From: Spongilla lacustris
Lineage: Eukaryota > Porifera > Demospongiae > Spongillida > Spongillidae
Direction: 5' to 3'
Assembly: GCA_949361645.1 (NCBI GenBank)
Contig: OX442417.1
Span: forward strand, 17,467,048-17,531,047
DNA length: 64,000 nucleotides
Numbering within the stretch: position 1 is the stretch's first letter; each line of letters opens with the position of its first letter. A model generated the notes under the pieces. The model was not told the origin of the DNA. It did no database searches and worked only from the letters and a program-made list of their open reading frames with translations. This document shows positions 14,412 to 26,714 of the stretch, piece after piece. The position numbers were made by a program, and so were the translations under genes.

Positions 14412-16012
14412 TTAAGTACAACATGCACTCCTCGTTGTGCTGGGTTGTGAGGGGGCTTCTTGTGTTCTTGTACTGTTGCTTACCTATTGGAGGATTTCAT
14501 TCATAGATCACATGACCCATTGCGTACACATCACTTACTAGTGCACAGTCATCATCAAGAATGGACTCTGCTAGCCCCATAAATATCTACAGTGTATTTA
14601 GATAGTTAATTGACGTATGGTAGGCACAGGTTGCTAGTATATTCACGCCACAAATGCATAACATCCCTACCTCAAGGCAGTTAGATCCGGTCTTTGAACT
14701 GGCCTCAAAGAAAGGGATTTGATAAGTGCCTGCAGCCTAAAGCATATATGTAGCATTACTGGGCTGATAGCCTGGGTACCCGACTGATTGATTGATGGTA
14801 CAACAGATCAGTCGGGTACCCAGACCAGTGGGCAGACTTACCATCAGACCTTCCTGTGAGGTCACTACCCTCTGATCCTCTAGGTCACTCTTGTGTCCCA
14901 CGAGTACAGCCTTGATCTTGGAACTCCCATGCTGTGGGAGGGGTCAGAAGGTTCAACTTGCCAAGAGGGAGGCGCCAACCCCCCCCACCAAGAAGGAGGG
15001 GCCAACCCCCCCCCCCCCCCCCCGCCAAGAGGGAGGGGACAACCACACTCCCACCCTCCCATACCACCCTACAGTGGTCATGTTGTCCATCCAGTCCTGT
15101 ACATCATCAAAGCTTCTCCTATTGGTGATGTCATACATGAGAACTGCTCCCTGCAGGATGGAGTAACATGTGGGACTATATATAGTAACATGTGTGGTTA
15201 TGTGTGTGCCCTACCCTAATGTGCTTTCTTTTAGGGAGCATTACGTTATGGGAAAGGATAATTGGTGAGGGGGAGGGGTCCTTAGAATACTTTTCTCTCA
15301 CACACCCCGAGATGCCAAGTTCCCCACAGCCAAACGCTGGATCCAGCCTCTGACATGCTACCTGTGTATCTTATGTGTGTCACGTGCGCTTTATAATGTG
15401 TGTGCTTTGGCTGTGGCACACATGCTGGCTATGTGGTAAGGATCACTTCCTTCGGCCCACAATTTGGTGTGTGATAATGGCAAGAGCGTGATACAATCGC
15501 GCGCGTGTGCAGGTATCGTAGCGTGAGCCTTAATTGAGTACCCCTTCGAATCCGCGTTGTTTTCAACCACACGTACCAGGCATACATTGGGAACTAACTC
15601 ACAGCCGCTCCTCTGAAGTAGGCGTTCGTGAGTGACCTGTATCTCTCCTGCCCAGCAGTGTCCCTGCACGAGACGAAGACACTCACCTAACGAGCTTAGC
15701 CTTACACTGTTAAGCTAACCATATTTGTAACTTGACGCGTTTGCCGCGTGTGGTGACTGTATGTGTCATGTAGTCGATACCTGTGCAAGCCACATCGCCA
15801 GTACATAGTAGGTGCCCCACCAAACTTCAGCTTGCAAGCGACCACTTACCCACGGTAGACGTGAGGTTTGTTCGAAAGCTCCCGCTTGACAATCGACCCA
15901 GTAGAGTGCTTTTGCCTATATCAGAATTTCCTACAACAACAATCTTCAAGAGCGTGTTATAGTTTTCCGATGCTAAGTCCATCTCATACGCCAACACGAG
16001 CGATGCATTCAA
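14412..16012 (-). CDS. Rab family small GTPase (copy B), eight exons
   Basis: Minus-strand exons 16012-15850, 15780-15720, 15663-15603, 15150-15073, 14931-14842, 14736-14671, 14586-14539 and 14483-14412 join to 212 residues. Motifs are P-loop GNSDIGKS at 28-35, TVGIDYM, WDTAGQE at 75-81, GHKSDL at 133-138, EASSKT at 162-167 and a terminal CCT. Reading exon 7 through its donor would give a stop at 14497 and no cysteines. Splicing at CTA|GTAAGT to the exon at 14483 restores the CC tail, so I prefer that model. The initiator could instead be the second Met (residue 11). Exon sizes 61, 61, 78 and 66 are the same as in copy A, which shows tandem duplication. The P-loop is unusual (D-I before GKS). 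HINT ends 115 bp upstream. Confidence 0.92.
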
Positions 16013-16126
16013 CCGTACGGTATCGAGTCATCTGACGCTGCGTAGTTTACCTTTGATCCAACAAATATAGGACTGGGGACTTAACCAGTTCAGAAATTTT
16101 TCAAAACATTACAAAACAACAGTCAT

Positions 16127-18916
<2,790 letters not shown>

Positions 18917-19260
18917 AATTTTGAACAGTTATTAGTGTCACGTGCTTCCTCAATTTTGAACTAATTAATTACCGATTTCCGGAACGTTACATGTATCTTC
19001 AAAAGCTTCTGTGTATGTGTCGAATTACACTGCACATTATTATGCACATCTACATGTGCATAAGCAGGGGAAATGTCACTGAACTTTATGTGACCATTAT
19101 TTTGTTGATTACATTAAGTAAAAAGAACTTATCATTTTTCAATTTTTTGGGACGCACTGGATTTCGGCCACAACTTCGTTCGTCGTTATAGCGGGTGATA
19201 TGGAATCACGATTTGGCTAAATATACACGGACCTACATGTAGATATTTTATAGTAAGTAT

Positions 19261-19407
19261 TTATAACGCAATAATTACTATGATAACTGCAATTGCCCCC
19301 GCTACGCCTAACACGTATAAGCGACGTACTAGTACTTGCCAACACGTCATGGTGTGAAAAGTTGATGTCAACCTTACATGTAGTTTCTCTGTCTTGCGCT
19401 CTTCCAT
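19261..19407 (-). CDS. possible 48-residue tail-anchored membrane micropeptide
   Basis: A short frame, MEERKTEKLHVRL..., with a basic segment (VRRLY) just before a 19-residue hydrophobic C-terminus (VLGVAGAIAVIIVIIAL). This is the classic layout of a tail-anchored or sarcolipin-like small membrane protein. An in-frame stop closes it upstream, so it stands alone unless it is the last exon of an unseen gene. It sits between the HINT and POLR3F starts. Evidence is composition only and chance is possible. Confidence 0.35.
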   Translation of the reverse strand: MEERKTEKLHVRLTSTFHTMTCWQVLVRRLYVLGVAGAIAVIIVIIAL

Positions 19408-19613
19408 CAATAGATCTGGCTGTTGCAGAAGCCAAGGTACCCTCAGTATCTGTTTAACACATTAACTGCATCCTTTGTGTGCACATCTACATATCTTATT
19501 TTGTACCCATTTTTTTTTACATTGGTGCTATTATTATTGTATTTATCGGCACGCGGTCCGGGTATTGCTAGTTTATTAAAATCAGATGATTCTAATAAAC
19601 ACTCACCAAAACT

Positions 19614-19860
19614 ATGGCCTTGGAGCGTGTTGCAAAGCAGGTTGCAACTAAGCTAGAGCCGAAAGGCAATACGTCGAGTTCGACAGATTTAGCATCCGAA
19701 GCAGTAGATCCTATCGATCTGGAAGAGCGTATCTTGTCTTTGTGTATGCAAAATCCGAAAGGCATTCGTGATGATGTCATAATGCAGGACCAACCGAACA
19801 TTACTACAGAGCAAAGAATGAAAGCATTACAGCGGTTGATGTCCAGGGTACGGTAGCTGC

Positions 19861-19943
<83 letters not shown>

Positions 19944-21421
19944 TGCGTGTGTAGTTGGGCGTAGCCCGTGGCTACGCCCAACTAGTGCGTATGCGTTGTA
20001 TCAGTATTTGTGTGCGTGTAGCATTCAATGTTTTGTAATTTGCACATGTTTGTCACGTGCAGTGATTTACCCGGCAATAAATAGGCAGAAGGGGGGGGGG
20101 ATTCTATATATGGTGGGTGGGGATGGTGGGTGGGGGTGCATTTGCAATTATTGTCATATATTGGGGTGTGCAGCTAAATAATGGAATAGCCCATTGCAGA
20201 TGAACACTGTGTAGGTATTATCTTCCATATGCGTAAAGATGATTTTTCGCAATTTCATGTAGTTATGATGATCAAATGATGAGTTAGCACCGGTTATTGA
20301 ATCACTAGGCTTGTTCTATCTGTATTTGGCTGATAAACGAATGGCTGACAGCCATATCCTTTCTTTTCAGGGAAAGATTGAGCTTCTAAAACAGGGATCA
20401 AATCTTATCTACAGGCTAAGTATAACCTCGTCATCTCCAAGGTTCAACATTATCTCATTACATCATCATTACCTCATCTTATGTTTTGTCCACACAACAG
20501 TAAGACTAAAGGTTTTGAGAATGATGAGAAAGCTGTGTACCAGATTATTGAGAGGGCAGGTTCCAAGGGTATCTGGATCAGAGATATCAGTGTGGAGGCC
20601 GGCAAGATGAACCGCGTGCAGGTGACCAAGATCCTCAGGACCCTGGAGAGCAAGAAGCTTATCAAGTCTGTCAACTCTGTTCAAGTGCCCAAGAAGAAGA
20701 TGTTCATGCTTGCAGAGCTGACCCCTGACGAGTCTGTTACCGGGGGAGCTTGGTACAGTGACCAGGATTTTGAAAGTGAATTTGTAGAAATACTAAATGA
20801 TCACTGCTACAAATTCCTTGAGCAAAAGGTATGTGGTGAATGTTGAAGATTTGGCAGGCAGTCATGCAGACCTGTGTGTCGATGTCAAATTAATTTCATA
20901 TGTTATCTGATTGGAATGTGTGAGTACATCTGTTATATGATACATTATAGTACTGAGATATTCTTCCATACCTGTATTCATGGTGATGTAGTAATTAAAA
21001 CAAAAAAGAAAGAGGACTGGGGACGAGTTTCCAGTACTTTAAGTTCTTGGGAAGTAACTAATGTGGCTCTAATAGATTGCTTAATGTCAGCCTATATTGA
21101 TGTTGGTATGTCTGAAGTCATGGATTTGGGATTTGTATGCAAGGTGTGCACATGGTATGTACATGTTGTGCACATGGTGTGCACATGGTGTGCACATGGT
21201 GTGTACATGGTGTGCACATGGTGTGCACATGGTGTGTACATGGTGTGCACATGGTGTGCACATGGTGTGCACATGTTAACTAATCTGTCCTGCATATTAG
21301 GCATTCAAAGCTCACAGTAGTCATGGTGACGTTATTTCAAGGAAGAGAGCGTCACTTGCATCCACAGAGCAAGTATGCAAGTACATTACTGATCTCGGCA
21401 TCAGCAAGGTTAGCAACGTCC

Positions 21422-21454
<33 letters not shown>

Positions 21455-23686
21455 AGAGGGGTTATTACACAAATATGGTATATATTTCACTGGTCAAGTG
21501 AATCAATTCCTTTAGAATAAGCATCAGCTGCCCTGCGATGTGTTTTGTCATAATACACAGTCATTGGTGTCTATGTAGAGGTTGAGTGATCTGCTCACAA
21601 TTTGTTCAAGGGTATTCTTACTTGCTGCTTTGGGTGTGATGATTATGGTAGGGGTATGTCTCTTTCAGATAAACTTGACCCTTGGAAATATTGAGACAAT
21701 CCTCAACACTGTAGTTTGTGATGGCAGAGCTGAGAAGATACCGGTGGCTGATGGAGGAGGTGTGTCACACATGTACAGAGCTACTCCTCTGCTGATCCCT
21801 TCTACTGGCTTCAGCAGAATACCTTGTGGAGTGTGTCCGGTCAGGTGCTATATAATAAATGTGTGGTGCCAGTGTACTACATATTGTGTGGTGCCAGTGT
21901 ACTACATATTGTGTGGTGCCAGTGTACTACATATTGTGTGGTGCCAGTGTACTACATATTGTGTGGTGCCAGTGTACTACATATTGTGTGGTGCCAGTGT
22001 ACTACATATTGTGTGGTGCCAGTGTACTACATATTGTGTGGTGCCAGTGTACTACATATTGTGTGGTGCCAGTGTACTACATATTGTGTGGTGCCAGTGT
22101 ACTACATATTGTGTGGTGCCAGTGTACTACATATTGTGTGGTGCCAGTGTACTACATATTGTGTGGTGCCAGTGTACTACATATTGTGTGGTGCCAGTGT
22201 ACTACATATTGTGTGGTGCCAGTGTACTACATATTGTGTGGTGCCAGTGTACTACATATTGTGTGGTGCCAGTGTACTACATATTGTGTGGTGCCAGTGT
22301 ACTACATATTGTGTGGTGCCAGTGTACTACATATTGTGTGGTGCCAGTGTACTACATATTGTGTGGTGCCAGTGTACTACATATTGTGTGGTGCCAGTGT
22401 ACTACATATTGTGTGGTGCCAGTGTACTACATATTGTGTGGTGCCAGTGTACTACATATTGTGTGGTGCCAGTGTACTACATATTGTGTGGTGCCAGTGT
22501 ACTACATATTGTGTGGTGCCAGTGTACTACATATTGTGTGGTGCCAGTGTACTACATATTGTGTGGTGCCAGTGTACTACATATTGTGTGGTGCCAGTGT
22601 ACTACATATTGTGTGGTGCCAGTGTACTACATATTGTGTGGTGCCAGTGTACTACATATTGTGTGGTGCCAGTGTACTACATATTGTGTGGTGCCAGTGT
22701 ACTACATATTGTGTGGTGCCAGTGTACTACATATTGTGTGGTGCCAGTGTACTACATATTGTGTGGTGCCAGTGTACTACATATTGTGTGGTGCCAGTGT
22801 ACTACATATTGTGTGGTGCCAGTGTACTACATATTGTGTGGTGCCAGTGTACTACATATTGTGTGGTGCCAGTGTACTACATATTGTGTGGTGCCAGTGT
22901 ACTACATATTGTGTGGTGCCAGTGTACTACATATTGTGTGGTGCCAGTGTACTACATATTGTGTGGTGCCAGTGTACTACATATTGTGTGGTGCCAGTGT
23001 ACTACATATTGTGTGGTGCCAGTGTACTGCTTAATGTGATGTTAGAAGTAATCATAACATTATAGCTATCATGCTTATGGGATAAACTGTAACAACGTAT
23101 TTATACCAAAGTTATATGAGGGTTCTGTAGTTTGCATAATCATAGTAGTGCATGCAGTAGTGCACGTGGCAGTCCATCATAGCAGGTACCACACATCCCT
23201 TAGTGTGCCAGATCTCTTCCACCCATTATATTCTCATAATAGTTTAGGTGGAAGAGCCTCTGATGCTCATGCAAAATGTTGTAGTTATTGTAGTTAACAC
23301 ATGCAGTATAATAACCTTGTAGTTATTGCAGTTAACACATGCAGTATAATAACCTTGTAGTTATTGCAGATAACACATGCAGTATAATAACCTTGTAGTT
23401 ATTGCAGTTAACACATGCAGTATAATAACCTTGTAGTTATTGTAGTTAACACATGCAGTATAATAACCTTGTAGTTATTGCAGATAACACATGCAGTATA
23501 ATAACCTTGTAGTTATTGCAGTTAACACATGCAGTATAATAACCTTGTAGTTATTGTAGTTAACACATGCAGTATAATAACCTTGTAGTTATTGCTTTTC
23601 TGTCCTAGGTCATCAGTCAGTGTTCAGATGGTGGAAGCATCTCTCCAGCTAATTGTCTGTATATGGATAAGTGGCTAGAATTTTGA
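19614..23686 (+). CDS. POLR3F: RNA polymerase III subunit RPC6/RPC39, six exons
   Basis: Exons 19614-19847, 20371-20414, 20501-20828, 21301-21408, 21669-21839 and 23609-23686 give 320 residues (human 316). They contain the tandem winged-helix region (ERILSLC...PKGIRDDVI; KAVYQIIERAGSKGIWIRDIS; ILRTLESKKLIKSV), the invariant block TGGAWYSDQDFESEFV, and the cysteine-rich end (PCGVCP...C...SPANCLYMDKWLEF), which in this family carries an iron-sulphur cluster. RPC39 links Pol III to the TFIIIB factor BRF1 during initiation. The join from exon 2 to exon 3 is in frame only with a GC donor (ACAG|GCTAAG); the nearby GT donor breaks the frame. Introns 1, 3 and 5 hold large tandem arrays; intron 5 is 1.77 kb and two thirds satellite. 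Confidence 0.94.
19864..19940. repeat. (GT)n microsatellite in POLR3F intron 1
   Basis: A pure GT tract starting 16 bp after the exon 1 donor. It is followed at once by the hairpin listed next. Confidence 0.95.
19952..19983. repeat. perfect 14-bp-arm hairpin
   Basis: AGTTGGGCGTAGCC, a 3-bp loop, then the exact reverse complement GGCTACGCCCAACT. The same arm forms the inner core of the foldback element at 51497-52175. Confidence 0.9.
21150..21275. repeat. 11-bp repeats in POLR3F intron 3
   Basis: About eleven copies of TG(T/C)GCACATGG with GTACATGG variants, ending about 25 bp before the exon 4 acceptor. Confidence 0.9.
21859..23027. repeat. 25-bp satellite array, about 46 near-identical copies, in POLR3F intron 5
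   Basis: Unit of 25 bp, GTGTGGTGCCAGTGTACTAC followed by ATATT. Successive copies are identical over almost the whole 1.17 kb. The period is not a multiple of three and the unit has no stop codon, so all three forward frames stay open. The long cysteine/tyrosine-rich frames here are artefacts. Confidence 0.98.
23280..23595. repeat. 38-bp minisatellite in POLR3F intron 5
   Basis: About eight copies of a 38-bp unit starting TTGTAGTTATTGCAG, with TTAACACATGCAGTATAATA in the middle. Copies alternate at two sites (TGCAG/TGTAG, GTTAAC/GATAAC). The last copy runs into the polypyrimidine tract of the exon 6 acceptor. Confidence 0.92.
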
Positions 23687-23894
23687 TAAGAACAAGATCA
23701 GTGGGATCAATTTTTTGTTGCGAAGTATTGTGGTATTCTAATTATTTCAACAGGTGAAAACTTTTAAGATGTAATCTCTAATGGGGGGAGATAGTTTTCA
23801 ACGGAACTCATGTGAGGACTGGGGACTAGGCAGCACTCGGATGGGTGCCTAGCAGCATGACTGGTGTTAAGAGCTCCTAGTGTGTGGCCACCAT

Positions 23895-24080
23895 GGGAGG
23901 GTGTGTGACCATGGGAGGTGTGTGGGTACCATGGGATGTGTGTGGGTACCATGGGATGTGTGTGGGTACTATGGGAAGTGTGTGGGTACTATGGGAAGTG
24001 TGTGGGTACTATGGGAGGTGTGTGGGTACCATGGGAGGTGTGTGGGTACTATGGGAAGTGTGTGGTTATCATGGGAGGTT
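23895..24080. repeat. 20-bp minisatellite
   Basis: About nine copies of TGTGTGGGTACCATGGGA(T/G)G with C/T and A/G variants, just downstream of POLR3F. Confidence 0.9.
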
Positions 24081-24267
24081 TGCATGTAATGGAGATTGCT
24101 GAATGGCAGTCCAAACTGTTTGAGGAAGTTGATGCACAGAGAAATGCAAATGAGATATACGATACCACCAGTAAGTCAAAGGCCCAATGGCATAGTAGGG
24201 AATGTATAAAACATGCAAAAGTGCAGCCCTCAGTCAGTGTATATGGAAGGTCACCTTTCCCCCATAG

Positions 24268-25050
24268 GTTGGACCAGCTGTTTTCAGATGCATTTTTGCC
24301 AGAGCACCAACTGATCAAGGCTACCCCTAAGCAAGGCCTATGAGTATTAACCCCTAAGCAAGGCCTGTGAGTATTAACCCCTAAGCAAGGCCTGTGAGTA
24401 TTAACCCCTAAGCAAGGCCTGTGAGTATTAACCCCTAAGCAAGGCCTGTGAGTATTAACCCCTAAGCAAGGCCTGTGAGTATTAACCCCTAAGCAAGGCC
24501 TGTGAGTATTAACCCCTAAGCAAGGCCTGTGAGTATTAACCCCTAAGCAAGGCCTGTGAGTATTAACCCCTAAGCAAGGCCTGTGAGTATTAACCCCTAA
24601 GCAAGGTCTAGATATTTTTTTGGCAACTACCTCCAAATATGGAAAATAAGCTATCCCCCATGACTTGAATATGTGCCCCTTGGAAATCAAATATATATAT
24701 ATAATTTTATATATTTTAAAAAAAAAAGGATAGTTGCAAAAAGTTATACAAGGTGAAATGGTGAAGACAGACAGGGTTGCCTGTATGATGTGTAAAAAAA
24801 TATTTTGTCTCTCTTAAAAACTTGAGGAAAAAAAAACAGCTAGCTTTGTGATTTTGTTGCTAACTCATAAAGATTGAAGTCAATATTGGAGTTAGCAGTA
24901 TTATAGAATCTATTTAAACCAATCTGCATGTTTGTTGTCATCACACTTCAAGTGTTTTTTTTTAGGTGTGTTACATCATGACTTTAATGTTTCCTTCTGC
25001 AGTTACTTGGCATGTGCACTGTTGCTCAGAGGTCAAAGAAACATTGAACG
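24268..25050 (+). pseudogene. TUBE1: tubulin epsilon relic: two exons of the C-terminal half
   Basis: The piece at 24268-24339 encodes LDQLFSDAFLPEHQLIKATP, and the piece at 25003-25050 encodes YLACALLLRG then RNIER. Both match consecutive parts of animal epsilon-tubulin (RRLDQMFSDAF..., LYLACALMVRGN...RRNIERL), and the phases join as CT|T to give the expected Leu-Tyr. It looks dead. The first copy of the exon end has AT instead of GT at the donor and reads into a stop, the segment between RG and RNIER is missing about seven residues, and no N-terminal GTPase exons are seen. A weak C-terminal echo (LIDEYASLET) follows in another frame. A functional gene with unseen exons is less likely. Confidence 0.7.
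24325..24605. repeat. 27-bp minisatellite made of a TUBE1 exon-intron junction
   Basis: About eleven copies of a 27-bp unit, ACCCCTAAGCAAGGCCT followed by GTGAGTATTA. The first part is the end of the tubulin exon and the second is a good 5' splice site, so each unit repeats the junction. The first copy has ATGAGT in place of GTGAGT. Confidence 0.92.
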
Positions 25051-25359
25051 GTGAGTGGGTGTGGCAACACACACTCATCGATGAGTACGCCTCCCTTGAA
25101 ACACAACATACACAAGAGTCTGTGGCACGACTCAAAGTGAGAACTAGTGTCTATTACACACAATCATTGTATACTGTGCATAACACTTATTACTCTGGTA
25201 CAGTTGCAGCTAGTAGGGCAGTAAATGTGTATACCTTAATCTGGTTGCCACATACCCCTAGACAGCTGCTAGGAGTGCACAGGACCTTCCAGAACCCGTG
25301 AGAGGCCATCTTTAATGATGCGTACAAACTTACTGTGTTTTGTGGGCCACAGACCCTCC

Positions 25360-25478
25360 TAGTAAGGTGTACAAGCTCTATAGCTTTGGACTAGAAATGG
25401 TATCTTCTACCAAGCGATACACGCGAATGGAGATGTCCTTTGAATATGACACCACTCGTGCTCCATCCTATGGTTGAA
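25360..25478 (+). other. possible short terminal exon of unknown gene
   Basis: A frame of about 40 residues, after an AG at 25360-25361, reads PSKVYKLYSFGLEMVSSTKR and continues to FEYDTTRAPSYG and a stop. It has protein-like composition but I do not recognise it. It may be part of the tubulin relic, the WD40 gene or neither. Confidence 0.25.
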
Positions 25479-25504
25479 ATGAGAATAGTTGATTGTGTCT
25501 TTCT

Positions 25505-26714
25505 TGCCGCAGGTGAAGACGCTTCGTGGTCACGAGGCTTAATTCGGTCACAACGGTACTCGCCGCTACTGACGTGATCAATTGGGACGATCCCCGCCCA
25601 CCAATGGTCATCAGTTTGAGTAGTGACGGCAAAGTCAAATGCTGGGACACCTCACAAGTGTGTGCTCAGGGGGGCGTCACAAGTGTGTGCTCAGGGGGGC
25701 GTCACAAGTGTGCGCTCAGGGGGGCGTCACAAGTGTGCGCTCAGGGGGGCGTCATAAGTGTGTGCTCAGGGGGACGTCACGTTACTTAATTGTATCTACA
25801 TTCCTTAGGCTAAGGTGGTGTGGTCACATGACGATGGGTCTGTCACTGCCATTGCTGCTGACAACCCAACAGCACAGCTTGCGTTGTCCTGTTCAACCAA
25901 TGGAACAGTTACAATTTGGAATTTAAACAACTTTACATTGCAAAGCACTCTTAGTAGCATCAAAGGGAGGACCCTGCTATCACTCAAGTACAAACACCTC
26001 AGTGGAGCAACACTTCCTTCACTGATTCTGATGGTATCCAAGGTGTAACCTTGGTGACCTGATGTGTTATTTATGCCTTGATCACCAGGGTTACATAGCA
26101 GGGGTCCACCCACAGACATCCTGCATTTATATATGGGATCCTAACGGTGACCACAAACCTTTGATACAGCTGGATGCCCCTCCCTACAGAGGGATGCCGA
26201 ACGAGTCGAAGGAGATATTCAGTGTGTCAAGGAATGGCTACCTGGCTGTGCATAACGACAGCATTGCTACAGTAAGGTATCATGGGGTTAATGTTGCCCT
26301 TCTCATGTGCCCACTCTCACCAAGGTATGGGGCCTTCCAATACTAGCACCACAGGACTCTGCAGTCCTTCCTCACACCACTGTCCACTGTGACTCTACAA
26401 TAGCCATCGCATGTTGGCTCCATGACAACTGCCTGGCAACGTACGCCCCCCTCAACAAGATTGACATCTGGGACGTGCACACGGCCATCACTGCCACACG
26501 GGACCAAGTATTTCGTTACAATGAAAGCAACATTTACACACCTCTGAGAACCATCAGTGTCAGCAGCACCCTCACATGCCTGTGCCCTAGCAGGCAGGTA
26601 CTGCTGGCTGGGGACTCCAGTGGTAACGTGCAAGTACTTAACCCCACAAATGGGAGCTGCCTGCAAGTGTTCTCTAAGCCTCCACACATTAGCGCAGTTA
26701 CAGACATATGTGCT
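25505..26714 (+). pseudogene. WD40 beta-propeller gene fragment, frame-broken at its 5' end
   Basis: Four exon-like blocks: about 25512-25657, 25809-26042, 26089-26271 and 26325-26714. The last three join in phase 0 and give 269 residues with WD-type strands (SLSSDGKVKCWD, CSTNGTVTIWNL, TSCIYIWDPNGD, LNKIDIWDVHT, AGDSSGNVQVLN), about five blades. The first block starts TLRGHEA, a WD40 opening, but meets a stop and continues in another frame, so there is an indel or a missed intron. The last block ends in a good donor (GCT|GTGAGT) with no further exon found. I cannot name the protein. It could be a gene whose ends I miss, but the frame break favours a relic. Confidence 0.6.
25658..25785. repeat. 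25-bp minisatellite repeating the WD40 exon 1 donor
   Basis: About five copies of TCACAAGTGTGTGCTCAGGG followed by GGGCG. The first copy spans the exon 1 end (ACCTCACAA) and its GT donor. Confidence 0.88.

Noticed and set aside
21582..23065. Open frames of 391-485 residues rich in Cys, Tyr and Val
   Set aside because: They are the three forward readings of a stop-free 25-bp satellite in POLR3F intron 5. The real exon inside (21669-21839) is a small part of the longest one.
24049..24690. 213-residue minus-strand frame with CLGVNTHRP repeats
   Set aside because: Shadow of the 27-bp minisatellite seeded on the tubulin exon junction.
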